From Nitrosococcus halophilus Nc 4 (GTDB lineage Bacteria > Pseudomonadota > Gammaproteobacteria > Nitrosococcales > Nitrosococcaceae): a stretch of DNA of 64,000 bases. The translations under genes were made by a program, and so were the position numbers. The notes under the pieces were generated by a model. It saw nothing but the letters and a program-made list of their open reading frames with translations, did not search any database and was not told the DNA's origin. The DNA is taken from positions 952,261-1,016,260 of the forward strand of contig NC_013960.1 in the NCBI RefSeq assembly GCF_000024725.1, given 5' to 3'. Within the stretch, counting starts at the first letter, position 1. Each line of letters starts with the position of its first letter. This document shows positions 31,142 through 40,064 of the stretch, piece after piece.

Positions 31142-32203
31142 ATGAACACTATAGCGCCCATCACCATTAACAACACTCCGCTTTCCCCTATCGTTTTTAA
31201 CAACACGCCAGTCATCACCCTAGCGATGATGGACAAGGTTCATGAGCGCCCTGAAGGTACAGCCCGCCGCAACTTCAACACCAACAAAGATAAGCTGATT
31301 GAAAGGGAGGATTATTTTCACGTTACCCGGAAAACCCCAATGCCCGAAAAACGGACATTGGACGAAATTCGTACATTGGGAATCCCACCGAAAGGAATCA
31401 TCCTCCTCACCGAATCAGGCTACCTGCTTTTAGTTAAGAGTTTCACGGACGATCTAGCTTGGAAAGTCCAGCGGCAATTAGTGAACGGGTACTTCAAGGC
31501 CATTGGCCGAGACAACCTTAACACTGAGCAGGAACCACCCCACCTTCCCTACGCCACCAAAGAACAACGCGAACCCCTCATCAAAGCCGTGCGCCGTCTG
31601 GTCAGCGTCTCCAACGCCAAGGGTAGGCCCCTGACCCATGAAGACGCCCACAGCATCATCAACCTGAAAATGGGCGTGGACAGCGTGGAAGCTCTCACCC
31701 TGGAGCAAATCCCCAAGGCCATGACCCTGGTGGGCGAAATCCTGGAGCGGGTCGTCCTGGAAGGGGAGTACATCGGCAAGGATGACGCCCCTTACCCTGA
31801 TCCCGAATGTTACCTTTCTCCGGCCCAGCGCCTCGAATTGGATCAGGCGATTAAACACGCCCTTACGGGTCTCTGGGACGAATGCAGCGACGAAACGGGC
31901 AGGCAGTGGGTCTGTAACCGGCTTCGAGTCATGCTTCATCTACGCCGCATCGAGGACATGCATCCCGACCAACTCCCCTTGGCGCTGGCGGAGCTGGAGC
32001 GGCTGAAACAAGATCTCAGCGCTTTTTTTGAATTTAGGGCAAAGGAGCGGCGCTTTCTTTGTCGGGAGATTATCGGCGCGGGCACGCCCTGGACTCCTCA
32101 TCTGGCCAAGCAATGGAAGGCGGAGCTGAAGCAGACCGTGCCGCCCCGCCCGGATTGGTTGGCCATGCGCGAGAAACTGTTGCGCCAAGCCGAGGATAAC
32201 TAG
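31142..32203 (+). CDS. ORF6N antirepressor with shared middle and C-terminal modules
   Basis: 353 residues. N-terminal ORF6N DNA-binding domain (VITLAMMDKVHERPEGTARR, FHVTRKT, ILLTESGYLLLVKSFTDDLA, WKVQRQLVNGYF). Middle module about 135-215 (ATKEQREPLIKAVRRLVSVS then VDSVEALTLEQIPKAM) matches the P22-type protein at 53561-54583. The C-terminal module matches the BRO protein at 22407-23165. Probable antirepressor. Confidence 0.8.
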   Translation: MNTIAPITINNTPLSPIVFNNTPVITLAMMDKVHERPEGTARRNFNTNKDKLIEREDYFHVTRKTPMPEKRTLDEIRTLGIPPKGIILLTESGYLLLVKSFTDDLAWKVQRQLVNGYFKAIGRDNLNTEQEPPHLPYATKEQREPLIKAVRRLVSVSNAKGRPLTHEDAHSIINLKMGVDSVEALTLEQIPKAMTLVGEILERVVLEGEYIGKDDAPYPDPECYLSPAQRLELDQAIKHALTGLWDECSDETGRQWVCNRLRVMLHLRRIEDMHPDQLPLALAELERLKQDLSAFFEFRAKERRFLCREIIGAGTPWTPHLAKQWKAELKQTVPPRPDWLAMREKLLRQAEDN

Positions 32204-32218
32204 AAGCCCTCCACTCCG

Positions 32219-32242
32219 GCCCCGCCGCCAAGGTGGCGGGGC
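32219..32242 (+). terminator. GC hairpin after ORF6N gene
   Basis: GCCCCGCC/GGCGGGGC 8-bp stem, loop of 8, 16 bp after the stop codon. No T-run, but placed as a gene-end structure. A similar one follows the next gene. Confidence 0.5.
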
Positions 32243-32292
32243 TAATATAACCGTTATACTTGTGTAATGCGTAAAAACTGATTGGAGGGTTT

Positions 32293-32733
32293 ATGCCGAA
32301 TCCTACCCAAGACTATTATGCCTGGACTCAAGAGACTATTGAGAAGCTGCGTCAGGGCAAATGGAATGAGGTCAATATGGAGGACTTGATCGAGGAGATT
32401 GAAGATATGGGGGCCGGTGAGCGCAACGAGCTAGAGAATAGACTTGTGGTGCTACTGGCTCATTTGCTTAAGTGGCGATACCAGCCGGAGCGTAGGAGCC
32501 GAAGCTGGCGCCTGACCATTGAAGAGCAGAGACAGCGAATTGCGAGACGTTTGAAGAAAAGTCCGAGTTTGCGGCCACGTCTGCCCGAATTGGGCGAGGA
32601 AGACTCGTATCCTATCGCGGTCATCGTGGCGGCAAGGGAAACAAACCTAGAAAAATCCACCTTCCCCGCCACCTTCGAGGAAACGGGCTGGACCTGGGAG
32701 CAGGTGCAGGACATGGAGTATCTTCCAGACTAA
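32293..32733 (+). CDS. DUF29 protein
   Basis: 146 residues. DUF29 signature YYAWTQETIEKLRQGKWNEV then NMEDLIEEIEDMGAGERNEL and HLLKWRYQPERRSRSWRLTI. Common in bacteria with many mobile elements, especially cyanobacteria and gammaproteobacteria; function unknown. Own hairpins on both sides suggest an independent cargo gene. Confidence 0.8.
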   Translation: MPNPTQDYYAWTQETIEKLRQGKWNEVNMEDLIEEIEDMGAGERNELENRLVVLLAHLLKWRYQPERRSRSWRLTIEEQRQRIARRLKKSPSLRPRLPELGEEDSYPIAVIVAARETNLEKSTFPATFEETGWTWEQVQDMEYLPD

Positions 32734-32753
32734 AGCGCACTTGCGGCACTAAC

Positions 32754-32779
32754 GGCCCCGCTGCTTCGGTGGCGGGGCC
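32754..32779 (+). terminator. GC hairpin after DUF29 gene
   Basis: GGCCCCGC/GCGGGGCC stem around TGCTTCGGTG, 20 bp after the stop. No T-run. Separates cargo from the head genes. Confidence 0.5.
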
Positions 32780-32840
32780 GCTTGCTTGACAAATCATCTC
32801 ATAAACCCATTCGGCGGATAATTTTCCCACCCTAAAAAAT

Positions 32841-32907
32841 AGTCTCATTTTGGGCCTGAAATGAGACTCCATCCTAGCGGACAATGCCCCCAATCAACTT
32901 TTGGGGG
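32841..32907 (+). promoter_or_regulatory. Late-region palindrome and ribosome-site hairpin
   Basis: AGTCTCATTT (32841-32850) and AAATGAGACT (32859-32868) form a perfect 10-bp inverted repeat directly before the structural genes, a candidate binding site for a late activator. Next, CCCCCAA (32887-32893) pairs with TTGGGGG (32901-32907), covering the GGGGGAA ribosome site of the first head gene, so translation may be regulated. Confidence 0.45.
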
Positions 32908-32914
32908 AATCGCC

Positions 32915-33145
32915 GTGAGTACCGCCACCGACATGCTCGCCAAGTATCTGGCCGCTGAATCCGCCTTAACGGAAGGCAAAAGTATCAGTTGGGTGGATGG
33001 CCGCCAGCTCACCCGTGAAGATCTAGCCGAAATCCGCAAAGGCCGCAAGGAATGGGAACGGCGGGTGGCCGCCGAGGAGGCCCAGGCCGCCGGAGCGCCC
33101 ACCATCGGCGGGTTAGGCTATGCCGTGGCCCGGTTGGACGGCTGA
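32915..33145 (+). CDS. gpW-like head-tail joining protein (DUF6148-like)
   Basis: 76 residues from GTG 32915 with GGGGGAA upstream. Helical and small: MLAKYLAAESALTEGKSISW then RQLTREDLAEIRKGRKEWER, with a Gly-rich end. Size and place before the portal equal lambda gpW. Stop overlaps the lysozyme start (TGATG). Confidence 0.65.
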   Translation: MSTATDMLAKYLAAESALTEGKSISWVDGRQLTREDLAEIRKGRKEWERRVAAEEAQAAGAPTIGGLGYAVARLDG

Positions 33146-33561
33146 TGGAAGACCTCTTCCAGCAACTCAAGCGCCATGAGGGCCTGCGGCTCAAGCCTTA
33201 CCGGGACACGGTAGGCAAGATGACCGTGGGTTATGGCCGCAATTTGGAGGACCGGGGCATCTCCGAGCAAGAAGCGGAGCTGATGCTGATGAACGACGTT
33301 CTCCATTTTCAGTCCCGGCTATCACAATATTCCTGGTTCCTGGTCATGAACGAAACCCGCCAGGGGGTCATTATCAACATGGCCTATAACCTGGGGATGG
33401 GCGGTCTGCTCAGCTTCAAGCGCATGATCGCCGCCCTGGGAGATCGCAATTACACCCTGGCGGCTTGTGAAATGGTGGATTCACTTTGGGCGAAACAAGT
33501 GGGGAACCGCGCCGCGGAGCTGGCCGAGCAAATGCGCCTGGGCTGGAGGATTCCCTTTTGA
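33145..33561 (+). CDS. Phage lysozyme (GH24, T4-type endolysin)
   Basis: 138 residues from ATG 33145. Catalytic Glu lies in LKRHEGLRLKPYRDTVGK, followed by MTVGYGRNLEDRGISEQEAE, the glycosidase signature. It hydrolyses peptidoglycan. No signal peptide or SAR anchor, so release needs a holin (37406-37819). Its location between head genes rather than in a lysis cassette is unusual. Overlaps portal start. Confidence 0.88.
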   Translation: MEDLFQQLKRHEGLRLKPYRDTVGKMTVGYGRNLEDRGISEQEAELMLMNDVLHFQSRLSQYSWFLVMNETRQGVIINMAYNLGMGGLLSFKRMIAALGDRNYTLAACEMVDSLWAKQVGNRAAELAEQMRLGWRIPF

Positions 33562-35036
33562 ACCCCATCGATAGGCTCGTCGAATACTTTGCCCCTCAGG
33601 CGGCCCTCAAGCGCCACGCCGCCCGGCAGGTGCTGGCCTATTACGAGGCCGCCCGGCCCTCCCGCAAGCGCAAGTTTTATCGGGATAACGCCGGACCCAA
33701 CCGCCAGACGGAACAGGGCGCGGTCCCCATTCGCATTCAGGCCCGGCACCTGGAGCAAAACCACGATCTCACTCGCGGGGCCATCCGTACTCTGGTGAAT
33801 AATGTCGTTGGTCCGGGCGGGATTGGCATCGAGCCTCAGCCCCGCCGGGCGGATGGCAGCATTCACGAAGAATACGCCAATATCTTGCTGGAAGCCTGGC
33901 GGGACTGGTCACGCAAACCGGAAGTCACCCATCGCCATCATTTTTCCAAGGTTCAACGTATTGCCGCCCGCTCCTGGATACGGGATGGTGAAATGTTCGC
34001 CCAAATACTCCCCGGGCGGGTGCCGTTTCTCGATCACGGTACTCGAGTCCCGTTCTCTCTGGAATTGATCGAGGCGGATATGGTGCCCTTCGAGTTTACC
34101 GACGAAGGGCGCGGTATCCGGCAAGGAGTCCAGCTCAACCAGTGGGGCCGCGCTATCGGCTATTGGGTCTATAAATCCCATCCCACCGATGGGCTCCGGT
34201 TCGTCAGCCAGCGGGATTTGAAATTCGTTCCCGCCAGCCGGATGCTTCACCCCGCCTTTATCGACCGTATCGGCCAGGTGCGGGGCGTGTCCGAGTTCGC
34301 CTCGGTGATTACCCGGTTGGAGGACATCAAGGACTACGAAGAGTCCGAGCGGGTGGCCGCCAAGATCGCCGCCATGCTCACCGCCTACGTCAAGCGGGGC
34401 AATCCGGACCTGTACGACCCCAACGCCTTGCCCCGGGACGAAGAAGGCAACCCCCTGCCTCGGGAGATTAACTTCCAGCCCGGCATGGTCATTGACACCC
34501 TCAACATGGGAGAAGAGATCGGGCTCATCGACTCCAAGCGGCCCAATCCCAACGTGGTCACCTTCCGCCAAGGCCAGCTCAAGGCCTTCGCCGCCGGTTT
34601 GGGGGCCAGCTATTCCAGCGTCAGCCGGGATTACGATGGTACCTATTCCGCCCAGCGGCAGGAGCTGGTGGAGCAATGGGTCCATTACGCGGTCCTGACC
34701 GATGACTTTGTGGGGGATTTCATCCAGCCCATTTGGGAGGAATTCGTCAATGTGGCCGCGCTTAGCGTCGCGCCGGTGCCCGCCGATGTGGTGCCCGGCA
34801 CGGAAAACGACGCCAGTTACATCGGTCAATCCATGCCTTGGATCGACCCTCTCAAGGAAGCCATGGGCTATCTGCGTCTGGTGCGGGCCGGTTTCGCCTC
34901 CGAGGCGGAGGTGATCCGCAAGCGGGGCCGCAACCCCAAGGACGTGCTGGAGCAAATCAGCGATTTCCGCAAGCGAGCCAAGGAGCGGGATTTGACCTTG
35001 GATTCCGACGCTTCCGTCTCAAGCAGCACACGGTAA
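33558..35036 (+). CDS. Lambda-type portal protein
   Basis: 492 residues from TTG 33558 (GGAGGA eight bases upstream; overlaps lysozyme stop). Forms the dodecameric DNA gate of the head. Family blocks: RHLEQNHDLTRGAIRTLVNN VVG, WIRDGEMFAQILPG, IEADMVPFEF and SYSSVSRDYDGTYSAQRQE near the C-terminus. Length is usual for lambda gpB-like portals. Confidence 0.9.
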   Translation: MNPIDRLVEYFAPQAALKRHAARQVLAYYEAARPSRKRKFYRDNAGPNRQTEQGAVPIRIQARHLEQNHDLTRGAIRTLVNNVVGPGGIGIEPQPRRADGSIHEEYANILLEAWRDWSRKPEVTHRHHFSKVQRIAARSWIRDGEMFAQILPGRVPFLDHGTRVPFSLELIEADMVPFEFTDEGRGIRQGVQLNQWGRAIGYWVYKSHPTDGLRFVSQRDLKFVPASRMLHPAFIDRIGQVRGVSEFASVITRLEDIKDYEESERVAAKIAAMLTAYVKRGNPDLYDPNALPRDEEGNPLPREINFQPGMVIDTLNMGEEIGLIDSKRPNPNVVTFRQGQLKAFAAGLGASYSSVSRDYDGTYSAQRQELVEQWVHYAVLTDDFVGDFIQPIWEEFVNVAALSVAPVPADVVPGTENDASYIGQSMPWIDPLKEAMGYLRLVRAGFASEAEVIRKRGRNPKDVLEQISDFRKRAKERDLTLDSDASVSSSTR

Positions 35037-35041
35037 AACCT

Positions 35042-37399
35042 ATGCGATTAAAACCATTTCGACTGTTCAACCGGGGCAGGCGAAGCTCCAGAGCCACCGA
35101 GATTCGCCGGGGCCCCTTCAGCCTCCGGGCCTTGGCCGACGATTCGGCGGAGATCTACATCTACGGCGATATCGGCGGATGGGACGAGGAATCCATCGAC
35201 GCCCGCCGTTTCGTCCAGGACCTGGCCAGTTTGGAAGCTCGTCTGATCACGGCGCGGATCAACTCCATCGGTGGTTCCGTCTACGACGGCCTGGCCATTC
35301 ACAACGCCCTGGTCCGCCATCCGGCCCAGGTCACTACGACTATCGACGGCATCGCCGCGTCTATCGCTTCCCTGATTGCCATGGCGGGCGAGGAGCGGAC
35401 CATGGCCAGCAATGCCCTGCTGATGGTTCACGCCCCGTGGACGTTGGCCATAGGCAACTCGGAAGAATTCCGGCGAATGGCGGATATGCTCGACAAACAT
35501 TCCGAGGCCATGACGGCGGCCTATGCCGAGGCCACCGGCCAATCCGCCGAGGATATTTTGGCCCTGTTGACCGACGGGGAAGATCACTACTACACCGCCG
35601 AGGAAGCCCAGGCCCTAGGTTTCGTCCATTCCGTCGGGAGCGAGCAACCCGTGCCGGAGGACCTGACGGCGATGCTGGCCCGGCGTTATCCCTCCTTTCA
35701 CTCAAACAAAAGGAATCAACACATGTTGTTTGGCAAGAAAAAATCCCGAACTCGACCCGCGCCACGGGCCGGGACCCGGTTGGCGGCGGTGCTCAATGGT
35801 CGCATTGACGCCCTGACCGACGAGGACACCTCCCGCAGCGATATCATCGCCGAGATGGCCCGCGAGGCGGGCATTCGAGAGGATACGGTCAATCAAATTT
35901 TGAACGGGTCAATCGACTGCCCGCCCCTCAACCGGCTGGAAGGCTTTAGCCAAACCCTGGAGATGCCCCTGGCAGACCTGCGCAGCGCCGCCGAAGCCGA
36001 TGGCGTGAACTTTGGCGAGGAGGGCAATCCCGCCGCCTTCGGGACTCGTCGCCTGGCCACCCCCCAAGGCAGCGCCGGCGAGGGCCACTCGGAAGCGGTG
36101 CAAGCCGCCCTCCGCCTGGAAGCCAATCGCCGCAAGGACATTAAAAACCGCTTCCAGCGGTTCATGAACCGGGAGGGCGTGGCCGCCTTGCTGGAGGAAT
36201 GCCTGGACGATCCCAGCATTCAGCCCCAGGACGCCTCCGATCAGCTCTTGGCCCACATGGGCCAGGGCGTCGAGCCCATCCAGGGGCGTAACTTCGTCTC
36301 CGGTGAAGACAGCCGGGACAAATTCGTCCGGGGTGCGACTTCGGCCCTGCTGGCCCGCATGGGCGCGGAGAAGCACGACCGGGCCAATCCCTACCGGGGC
36401 ATGCGGCTCCATGAGATCGCCCGGTCCTGTTTGAAGGATGCGGGGCTCAACGTGGACGGCCAAACGCCGGAGGAATACGCCGCCAAGGCCCTCAGCCATG
36501 GTTTGATTCGCGGCGCGCAAACCACCTCGGATTTCCCGGTCATCCTGGAAAACACCCTCCATAAGATGATCCTCACCGGCTTTATGGCCATCGCCACCAC
36601 CTGGGACCGGATCTGCAAAGTGGGGGACGTGACCGATTTCCGGGCCTGGAATCGACTGGTGCCGGGCCTCATCGGCAATTTGGATGGGGTCAATCAAGCC
36701 GGGGAATATCTCAACAAGAACATCCCGGACGCGGAAAAAAACACCATCCAGGTCAGCCGCCACGGCAACATCATTCAGATCACGCCGGAAACCATCGTCA
36801 ACGACGACTTGGGTTATGTCCAAGACATGGCCAACGGTCTCGGCGGGGCCGGTGGCCGGGCAATCGAGCGGGCGGTGTATACCTTACTGGAAAGCAATCC
36901 CACCATGAGCGACGGGACGGCCCTGTTCCACGCCAATCACGGCAACCTGGCCGCCAGCGGAGCCGCGCCCACCGTGGACCTACTCGACAGCGCCGCCGTG
37001 GCCATGGCCCAGCAAAAGGCGCCCGGCGATGACGCCGAATACCTGGACATTCGTCCCGCCGTGGCCCTGGTGAATACATCTCTGCGGGGCAACATGCGGG
37101 TATTGGTGGACGCGGTGTTCGATCCCGATACCGCCAACAAGCTCCAGAAGCCCAACAAGGTCAACGGCATCGTCCAGGACATCGTGGACACCCCACGGGT
37201 CGCCGCCAATCCCTGGTATCTGTTCGCGGACCCGGCCATCGCCCCGGTGCTGGAAGTGGTCTTCCTCAACGGCCAGCGGGAGCCCCGTCTTGAAATGGAA
37301 GAAAACTTCCGCACCAGCGGCCTGGCCTGGAAGGTGGAGCTGCCCTTTGGGGTGGCGGCCATCGATTACCGGGGCGCATTTAAAAATCCGGGAGCCTAG
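35042..37399 (+). CDS. Prohead protease / major capsid fusion protein
   Basis: 785 residues from ATG 35042. Residues about 25-215 are a ClpP-like S14/S49-type head maturation protease: NSIGGSVYDGLAIHNAL, catalytic Ser in DGIAASIASLIAM, His in LMVHAPW. Residues about 225-330 form a linker with an HTH-like segment (DIIAEMAREAGIREDTVNQI). From about 430 on is a Mu gpT-like major capsid (TTSDFPVILENTLHKMILTG, AERAVYTLLESN-type region, ending AIDYRGAFKNPG). An internal ATG at 35723 with AAAGGAA seven bases before could give a separate capsid chain. Confidence 0.85.
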   Translation: MRLKPFRLFNRGRRSSRATEIRRGPFSLRALADDSAEIYIYGDIGGWDEESIDARRFVQDLASLEARLITARINSIGGSVYDGLAIHNALVRHPAQVTTTIDGIAASIASLIAMAGEERTMASNALLMVHAPWTLAIGNSEEFRRMADMLDKHSEAMTAAYAEATGQSAEDILALLTDGEDHYYTAEEAQALGFVHSVGSEQPVPEDLTAMLARRYPSFHSNKRNQHMLFGKKKSRTRPAPRAGTRLAAVLNGRIDALTDEDTSRSDIIAEMAREAGIREDTVNQILNGSIDCPPLNRLEGFSQTLEMPLADLRSAAEADGVNFGEEGNPAAFGTRRLATPQGSAGEGHSEAVQAALRLEANRRKDIKNRFQRFMNREGVAALLEECLDDPSIQPQDASDQLLAHMGQGVEPIQGRNFVSGEDSRDKFVRGATSALLARMGAEKHDRANPYRGMRLHEIARSCLKDAGLNVDGQTPEEYAAKALSHGLIRGAQTTSDFPVILENTLHKMILTGFMAIATTWDRICKVGDVTDFRAWNRLVPGLIGNLDGVNQAGEYLNKNIPDAEKNTIQVSRHGNIIQITPETIVNDDLGYVQDMANGLGGAGGRAIERAVYTLLESNPTMSDGTALFHANHGNLAASGAAPTVDLLDSAAVAMAQQKAPGDDAEYLDIRPAVALVNTSLRGNMRVLVDAVFDPDTANKLQKPNKVNGIVQDIVDTPRVAANPWYLFADPAIAPVLEVVFLNGQREPRLEMEENFRTSGLAWKVELPFGVAAIDYRGAFKNPGA

Positions 37400-37405
37400 T
37401 CCGGC

Positions 37406-37819
37406 ATGACCCCTGTTATCGGTGATCTCATCCAAGGCGGCGTCAACGCGGCCCTGGACGTGGTGAAGTCCTACTTCCCGCCGGACATGCCGCCGGAGGA
37501 AAAGGCGCGGTTGGAGCGGGACCTGACCCAAGCCCTGGCCGCCCACCAGCTCACCCAAGAGCGGGAGCGCACCCAGCGCCACGGCGCGGACATGGCCAGC
37601 GATTCCTGGCTGTCCAAAAACATCCGCCCCTTGGTGCTGGTGTATCTGATGATCGCCTGGACGGTGTTTTCAGTGCTGTCCATTTCCGGCGGCATGGTGG
37701 ATGCGGTTTATGTGGGGATGCTCAAGGAAATGCTCATGGCCGCCTTCGGCTTCTATTTCGCCGGGCGCAGCGTGGAGAAGATCACCGCTATTTTGAAAGA
37801 ACGTAAGGTTAGGAGCTAA
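37406..37819 (+). CDS. Holin of the 3-TM family
   Basis: 137 residues. An N-terminal amphipathic region (IGDLIQGGVNAALDVVKSYF) and coiled helix, then hydrophobic segments PLVLVYLMIAWTVFSVLSIS and AVYVGMLKEMLMAAFGFYFA. Matches GTA-type three-TM holins. It would form the membrane lesion releasing the lysozyme at 33145. Confidence 0.8.
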   Translation: MTPVIGDLIQGGVNAALDVVKSYFPPDMPPEEKARLERDLTQALAAHQLTQERERTQRHGADMASDSWLSKNIRPLVLVYLMIAWTVFSVLSISGGMVDAVYVGMLKEMLMAAFGFYFAGRSVEKITAILKERKVRS

Positions 37820-37824
37820 AGATC

Positions 37825-38187
37825 ATGTCCAATAATTATATTCAGCCGGGCAATGTCATCGACTACACCGCCGGCAGCGACATTGCCTCCGGGGATGTGG
37901 TCGTCATCGGCAACATGCTCGGGGTTGCCAAGACCGACATCGCCACCGGCGAAACCGGCTCGGTGCAAATTACCGGCGTTTTCAAATGCCCCAAGGTCAG
38001 CGCGGCGGTCATTGCCCAGGGCGAAAGCCTCACTTGGGATGTGTCCGCCGGGGCCTTCGATGATAACGCCGCCACGCCAGCCAGCGGGGATGTGACCGGA
38101 CCGCCGGCGGTGGCCTTCGCCGCGGCGGGTAATGGAGACACGACCTTGCTGGTCAAATTCACGGGCGTTCCCGGCACGGTCACCTAA
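37825..38187 (+). CDS. DUF2190 capsid cement/decoration protein
   Basis: 120 residues. Family features YIQPGNVIDYTAGSDIASGD, VVVIGNMLGVAKTDIATGE and VFKCPKVSAAVIAQGE are visible. Decorates and stabilises the head. Placed just after capsid and holin. Confidence 0.85.
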   Translation: MSNNYIQPGNVIDYTAGSDIASGDVVVIGNMLGVAKTDIATGETGSVQITGVFKCPKVSAAVIAQGESLTWDVSAGAFDDNAATPASGDVTGPPAVAFAAAGNGDTTLLVKFTGVPGTVT

Positions 38188-38492
38188 TGGCCGTGGCTGA
38201 TGATAGCTTCCATGCGCAGATTCTTTCCCGCCTCGATGACCACGGGGAAGAAATCCGGGCCTTGCGGGGTTTGGTGGAGCGGCTGGTGCGCATCGAGGAG
38301 CGCCAGCAAGCCCACTCGGACACCTTCGCCCGCTTTGGCGTGCGCATCGAGCGCCTGGAATATCAAATTCAGCAACTCAATACGGAACATGGACAATCCT
38401 CTGTCTCCATCGCTTGGTTGGAGCGGGGGTTGTGGCTGATGTGCATCATCGGCGCTTGGCTGGTGAACCAGTGGATCCATCACGGTGGCTGA
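38187..38492 (+). CDS. Coiled-coil protein with C-terminal membrane helix
   Basis: 101 residues. Heptad-rich LDDHGEEIRALRGLVERLVR then FGVRIERLEYQIQQLN, and a C-terminal hydrophobic WLMCIIGAWLVNQWI. Could be a second lysis membrane protein (holin or spanin-like) or a head component; not recognised. Start overlaps the previous stop. Confidence 0.5.
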   Translation: MAVADDSFHAQILSRLDDHGEEIRALRGLVERLVRIEERQQAHSDTFARFGVRIERLEYQIQQLNTEHGQSSVSIAWLERGLWLMCIIGAWLVNQWIHHGG

Positions 38493-38784
38493 GTTCAGCG
38501 GCATCCTGGTCAACGCCATGACCTCGGCCATGGCGGTCTTCGGCGAGCCGGTGACGGTCATCAAAAAAGATGACAGCCAGATCGAAGTCCTAGCGGTAGT
38601 GGAGAAGAACGTGGAGATTGTAGGCGAATACGGCCAACGAATAGACCGGCGGGATCGGCTCTGGTTCCTGAACCACCAGGTTTTGGTGGAAATCGGGGAT
38701 CGAGTGGTCCTGGATGACGTGGAACGGACGGTGGACGCCAGGGACACGGACGACGGCGTTTCCCGGGCGGTGTGGTTGCGCTGA
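38485..38784 (+). CDS. Head-tail connector (head closure) protein
   Basis: 99 residues from GTG 38485. Beta-rich: VTVIKKDDSQIEVLAVVEKN, RIDRRDRLWFLNHQVLVEIG, DVERTVDARDTDDGVSR. Size and order match ATP-binding-sugar-transporter-like/gpFII connectors of lambdoid phages. Overlaps both neighbours. Confidence 0.55.
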   Translation: MAEFSGILVNAMTSAMAVFGEPVTVIKKDDSQIEVLAVVEKNVEIVGEYGQRIDRRDRLWFLNHQVLVEIGDRVVLDDVERTVDARDTDDGVSRAVWLR

Positions 38785-39395
38785 TGGCCATCACCCTTCA
38801 AGGCCGAGGACTGGGCGAGACGCTGCAAACGGTACGGCAAATGCCTACCCGCTTGGCGCGGACCCGAACCCGAGCCATCAACCGCACGGCCAGGGAGGGC
38901 AAAAAGTTCACCGCCCAGAAAGTGTTTGAGAGCGTGAATCTGAAAAAGTCCGATATCAATAAACGGCTGAAAGTGGAAAAGGCCACGCGATCAAGACCCG
39001 AGGCTAAATTGACTGCCGGTTTCCGTCCCCGCTTGCTGTCCCGGTTCGGGGCCCGGGCGAGAACTCAACGGGTGAAACATCCCGAGCGGTCCCAGGGCTT
39101 TCCCCGTTTCGGCATCCCGCCAGGGCGTAAGTTCGCCGGGGTCAGCGTCAAGGTCAAACGGGGCGGGAGCCGGGCGCGACTTCCTGGCGGCTTTCTCTTG
39201 GAGCTTAAAACCTCTGGCGCGGTGGGTCTGGCCGTGCGCACCGGACGCGGTCCGCAGGCGTACAAAGTGCTGCACGGCCCCTCCGTGCATCAGGTGGTTG
39301 GGTGGCACGAGGAGGCCATCGAGGCGTTCATCCGCGAGGACCTGGCTCGGACCTTTGACGAAGAATGGGCCAAAGAATTGGAGCAGATCCGATGA
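38784..39395 (+). CDS. Minor tail protein Z-like
   Basis: 203 residues from ATG 38784. N-terminal ARTRTRAINRTAREGKKFTA and basic middle match lambda gpZ-like tail-terminator neighbours; the late block YKVLHGPSVHQVVGW is typical. Needed for head-tail joining. Confidence 0.7.
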   Translation: MAITLQGRGLGETLQTVRQMPTRLARTRTRAINRTAREGKKFTAQKVFESVNLKKSDINKRLKVEKATRSRPEAKLTAGFRPRLLSRFGARARTQRVKHPERSQGFPRFGIPPGRKFAGVSVKVKRGGSRARLPGGFLLELKTSGAVGLAVRTGRGPQAYKVLHGPSVHQVVGWHEEAIEAFIREDLARTFDEEWAKELEQIR

Positions 39396-39832
39396 CCCTT
39401 TCCGGCCAAATTGGCAACGCCCTTAAAGCGCGCTTGGACAACATTCTCACCGCCAACGGCTATCGCACCGATGCGGGGCAGGACGTGGCCCTGGGTTGGC
39501 GTCATCAGGATGACTCCTTTCCTCTGCCCAACTTGACGGTCGTGGAAACCGGCTACGAGATTTTGGGCGACGCCAAGCGGGGCGGAAATTTACGGATACA
39601 GATTGAATGGACTGTAGAGGCGCTCACGGAAATCGGCCCTTCCGCCCAGGAAACCCTCTATGACATGGAGGCCGATGTGATCCGGGCGGTCCATGACCCC
39701 AATCCCGATCTGGATGGCCTGGTGCGTAGCCTGCGCTATACCGGGCGGCAGCTTGCCGGGCCGGAAGAAGGCAGCCGCCTGGCGGCGGTGCAAGTGCGAT
39801 TTATTAGCGAACATGCCGAGCAGATACCCTGA
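39392..39832 (+). CDS. Tail terminator (gpU-like)
   Basis: 146 residues. Segments GNALKARLDNILTANGYRTD, ALGWRHQDDSFPLPNLTVVE and LAAVQVRFISEHAEQIP are strand-rich, as in tail-completion proteins. It follows gpZ-like with a 4-bp overlap, the lambda order Z-U. Confidence 0.6.
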   Translation: MTLSGQIGNALKARLDNILTANGYRTDAGQDVALGWRHQDDSFPLPNLTVVETGYEILGDAKRGGNLRIQIEWTVEALTEIGPSAQETLYDMEADVIRAVHDPNPDLDGLVRSLRYTGRQLAGPEEGSRLAAVQVRFISEHAEQIP

Positions 39833-39888
39833 TGCGATGTAATGCGGTTCAGTGCAATTCAATGCGGTTATAAATGAGGAATCAAACC

Positions 39889-40050
39889 ATGGCAGAAGAC
39901 ACACAAAAAACGGAAAAGCCCATGAACCGGGTGAAAGTGAAACTCAAGAAAAACCACACCCATAAAGGAAAAATGCTCAAGCCGGGCGACACGATGGATG
40001 TCCGAGAGGACCAAGTCAAATGGCTCAAGTCCCACGGCATCATCGAATAA
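39889..40050 (+). CDS. DUF7210-like small phage protein
   Basis: 53 residues from ATG 39889. RVKVKLKKNHTHKGKMLKPG then DVREDQVKWLKSHGIIE matches short phage proteins placed between tail terminator and tail tube genes. Function unknown. Confidence 0.6.
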   Translation: MAEDTQKTEKPMNRVKVKLKKNHTHKGKMLKPGDTMDVREDQVKWLKSHGIIE

Positions 40051-40064
40051 TTCAATTAAGCCAA

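Noticed and set aside
34838-35041. Upstream extension of the protease-capsid frame
   Set aside because: It runs out of frame through the end of the portal gene; ATG 35042 fits the gene junction.
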